DNA of 64,000 nucleotides, from the NCBI RefSeq assembly GCF_014205875.1, contig NZ_JACHEN010000026.1, forward strand, positions 1-64,000, written 5' to 3'. Position numbers and translations under genes: made by a program. Positions 63,251 to 64,000 of the stretch are shown here, one piece after another. Each line of letters starts with the position of its first letter. The stretch's first letter is position 1. Below the pieces are notes generated by a model, which was given only the letters and a program-made list of their open reading frames with translations, did not search any database and was not told where the DNA came from. The DNA is from Anaerosolibacter carboniphilus. Lineage in GTDB: Bacteria; Bacillota; Clostridia; Peptostreptococcales; Thermotaleaceae.

Positions 63251-64000
63251 GAATGATACATACTTCCGACTGGCATTTGGGCAGGCTGTTTCACGGCATT
63301 CATATGACCGAAGATCAAGCCTATGTTTTGGATCAATTTACAGATCTGGTCCGGGACATCAGACCAGATGTGATTATGGTCTCAGGAGATATCTTTGATC
63401 GGGCTGTGCCCCCTACGGAAGCTGTCAACTTATTGGATGATGTGATATCAAAAATATTGATAGATTATCAGGTCCCTATTATTATGATTGCAGGAAATCA
63501 TGATAGTCCTGATCGTCTTGGCTTTGGCTATAGGCTGATGCAGGGAAAGGGCTTACATATGATTGGGAAATTGAATATGGAGGTAGAACCCGTTGTCATC
63601 CATGATCAGCATGGACCAGTGTTTTTTCATGCATTGCCCTATGTGGAGCCTGCTGTGGTAAGGGACAAGCTAAAGGATGATCAGATCCATGTCCACGATG
63701 ATTCCATGGGGAAGCTATTGCAGCATCTGAAGAATACAATCAATACCCAACAAAGAAATGTGCTGCTCGCCCATGCATTCGTGGCAGGGGGAGAGGAAAG
63801 TGAGTCGGAACGCCCCCTTTCTGTAGGTGGTTCTGGCGCGGTTAATGCGTCGTATTTTAAGGACTTTGACTATGTGGCATTGGGACATTTGCATAGGCCC
63901 CAGAAGGTAGGGAATGAAAATGTACGTTATTCTGGCTCTCTGATGAAATATTCATTTTCTGAGGCGGAACACCGAAAGCAAGTGGCTGTTATTGAAATGG
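63247..64000 (+). CDS. sbcD: SbcD exonuclease subunit (partial)
   Basis: The first 251 residues of SbcD (Mre11-type nuclease); the gene runs off the window. Metal-binding phosphoesterase motifs are visible: HTSDWHLGRLF, VSGDIFDRAVPP, IAGNHDSPDRLGFG and, further on, LLAHAFV and GHLHRPQ. With SbcC it opens hairpins and protein-blocked ends. Its ATG overlaps the addA stop (ATGA), and AAAGAGGTGAAG precedes it. sbcC probably follows outside the window. Confidence 0.95.
   Translation, partial: MRMIHTSDWHLGRLFHGIHMTEDQAYVLDQFTDLVRDIRPDVIMVSGDIFDRAVPPTEAVNLLDDVISKILIDYQVPIIMIAGNHDSPDRLGFGYRLMQGKGLHMIGKLNMEVEPVVIHDQHGPVFFHALPYVEPAVVRDKLKDDQIHVHDDSMGKLLQHLKNTINTQQRNVLLAHAFVAGGEESESERPLSVGGSGAVNASYFKDFDYVALGHLHRPQKVGNENVRYSGSLMKYSFSEAEHRKQVAVIEM

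Overview
The window is about 64 kb of a low-GC, Gram-positive type anaerobe chromosome, most like a Clostridia member of the Alkaliphilus/Clostridium kind. This is inferred from strong AGGAGG ribosome sites, frequent TTG/GTG starts, intrinsic terminators everywhere, AddAB rather than RecBCD, a PocR-type two-component system, a B12-dependent diol dehydratase microcompartment and a selenoprotein. The genus cannot be fixed from the sequence alone.

Layout. 1-3.3 kb: a small unknown gene, a decayed membrane-protein remnant, a cluster of dispersed palindromic repeats, and the pseudouridine catabolism pair psuG/psuK. 3.3-6.4 kb: ferritin, then a PocR-domain histidine kinase and an AraC-type response regulator that very probably switch on the next operon. 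6.4-7.2 kb: non-coding, with a second palindromic repeat cluster and a four-copy 58-bp tandem repeat. 7.2-23.6 kb: one long propanediol/glycerol-utilisation (PDU) microcompartment operon with three BMC-H, two BMC-T and one BMC-P shell genes, diol dehydratase and its reactivase, PduL, PduP, PduQ, PduO, PduS and EutJ. It also carries a flavoprotein with a likely cargo helix and an unassigned membrane protein. The pathway is diol to aldehyde (PduCDE), then acyl-CoA (PduP) and acyl-phosphate (PduL), or alcohol (PduQ); PduO/PduS and PduG/PduH keep the cobalamin enzyme alive.

23.7-30.9 kb: an ABC-F protein behind a leader peptide and attenuator, a selenocysteine peroxiredoxin read through an in-frame TGA, a tiny membrane peptide, a YetF-like protein, two tandem asparaginases, a methyltransferase and a cysteine-rich protein. 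31.0-39.8 kb: a metal-transport island with three P-type ATPases that share an N-terminal HMA-like domain with a PGRxR motif, plus four small proteins, two of which look like membrane scaffolds and one of which is a 26-residue hydrophobic peptide.

39.9-46.9 kb: aromatic amino-acid synthesis, with aroF-aroC-aroA-(chorismate mutase/shikimate kinase) leftward and tyrA-pheA rightward. The leftward operon has a consensus promoter, a leader peptide packed with Phe, Tyr and Trp codons, and a terminator, which together look like classic ribosome-mediated attenuation. 47-51.8 kb: a carboxyltransferase, an Lrp/AsnC regulator, an aspartate-type aminotransferase and PlsC; two intergenic regions here are near-duplicates. 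51.9-56.2 kb: a c-di-GMP-I riboswitch controlling a secreted stalk-domain/TPR protein, an RsgA-type GTPase behind a long structured leader, a third palindromic repeat cluster and a lipoprotein. 56.3-64 kb: addB-addA-sbcD DNA repair genes, with sbcD running off the end.

The most interesting items are the aromatic-rich attenuator, the selenoprotein peroxiredoxin, the ABC-F and RsgA leaders, the three-ATPase metal island and the extra genes inside the microcompartment operon.
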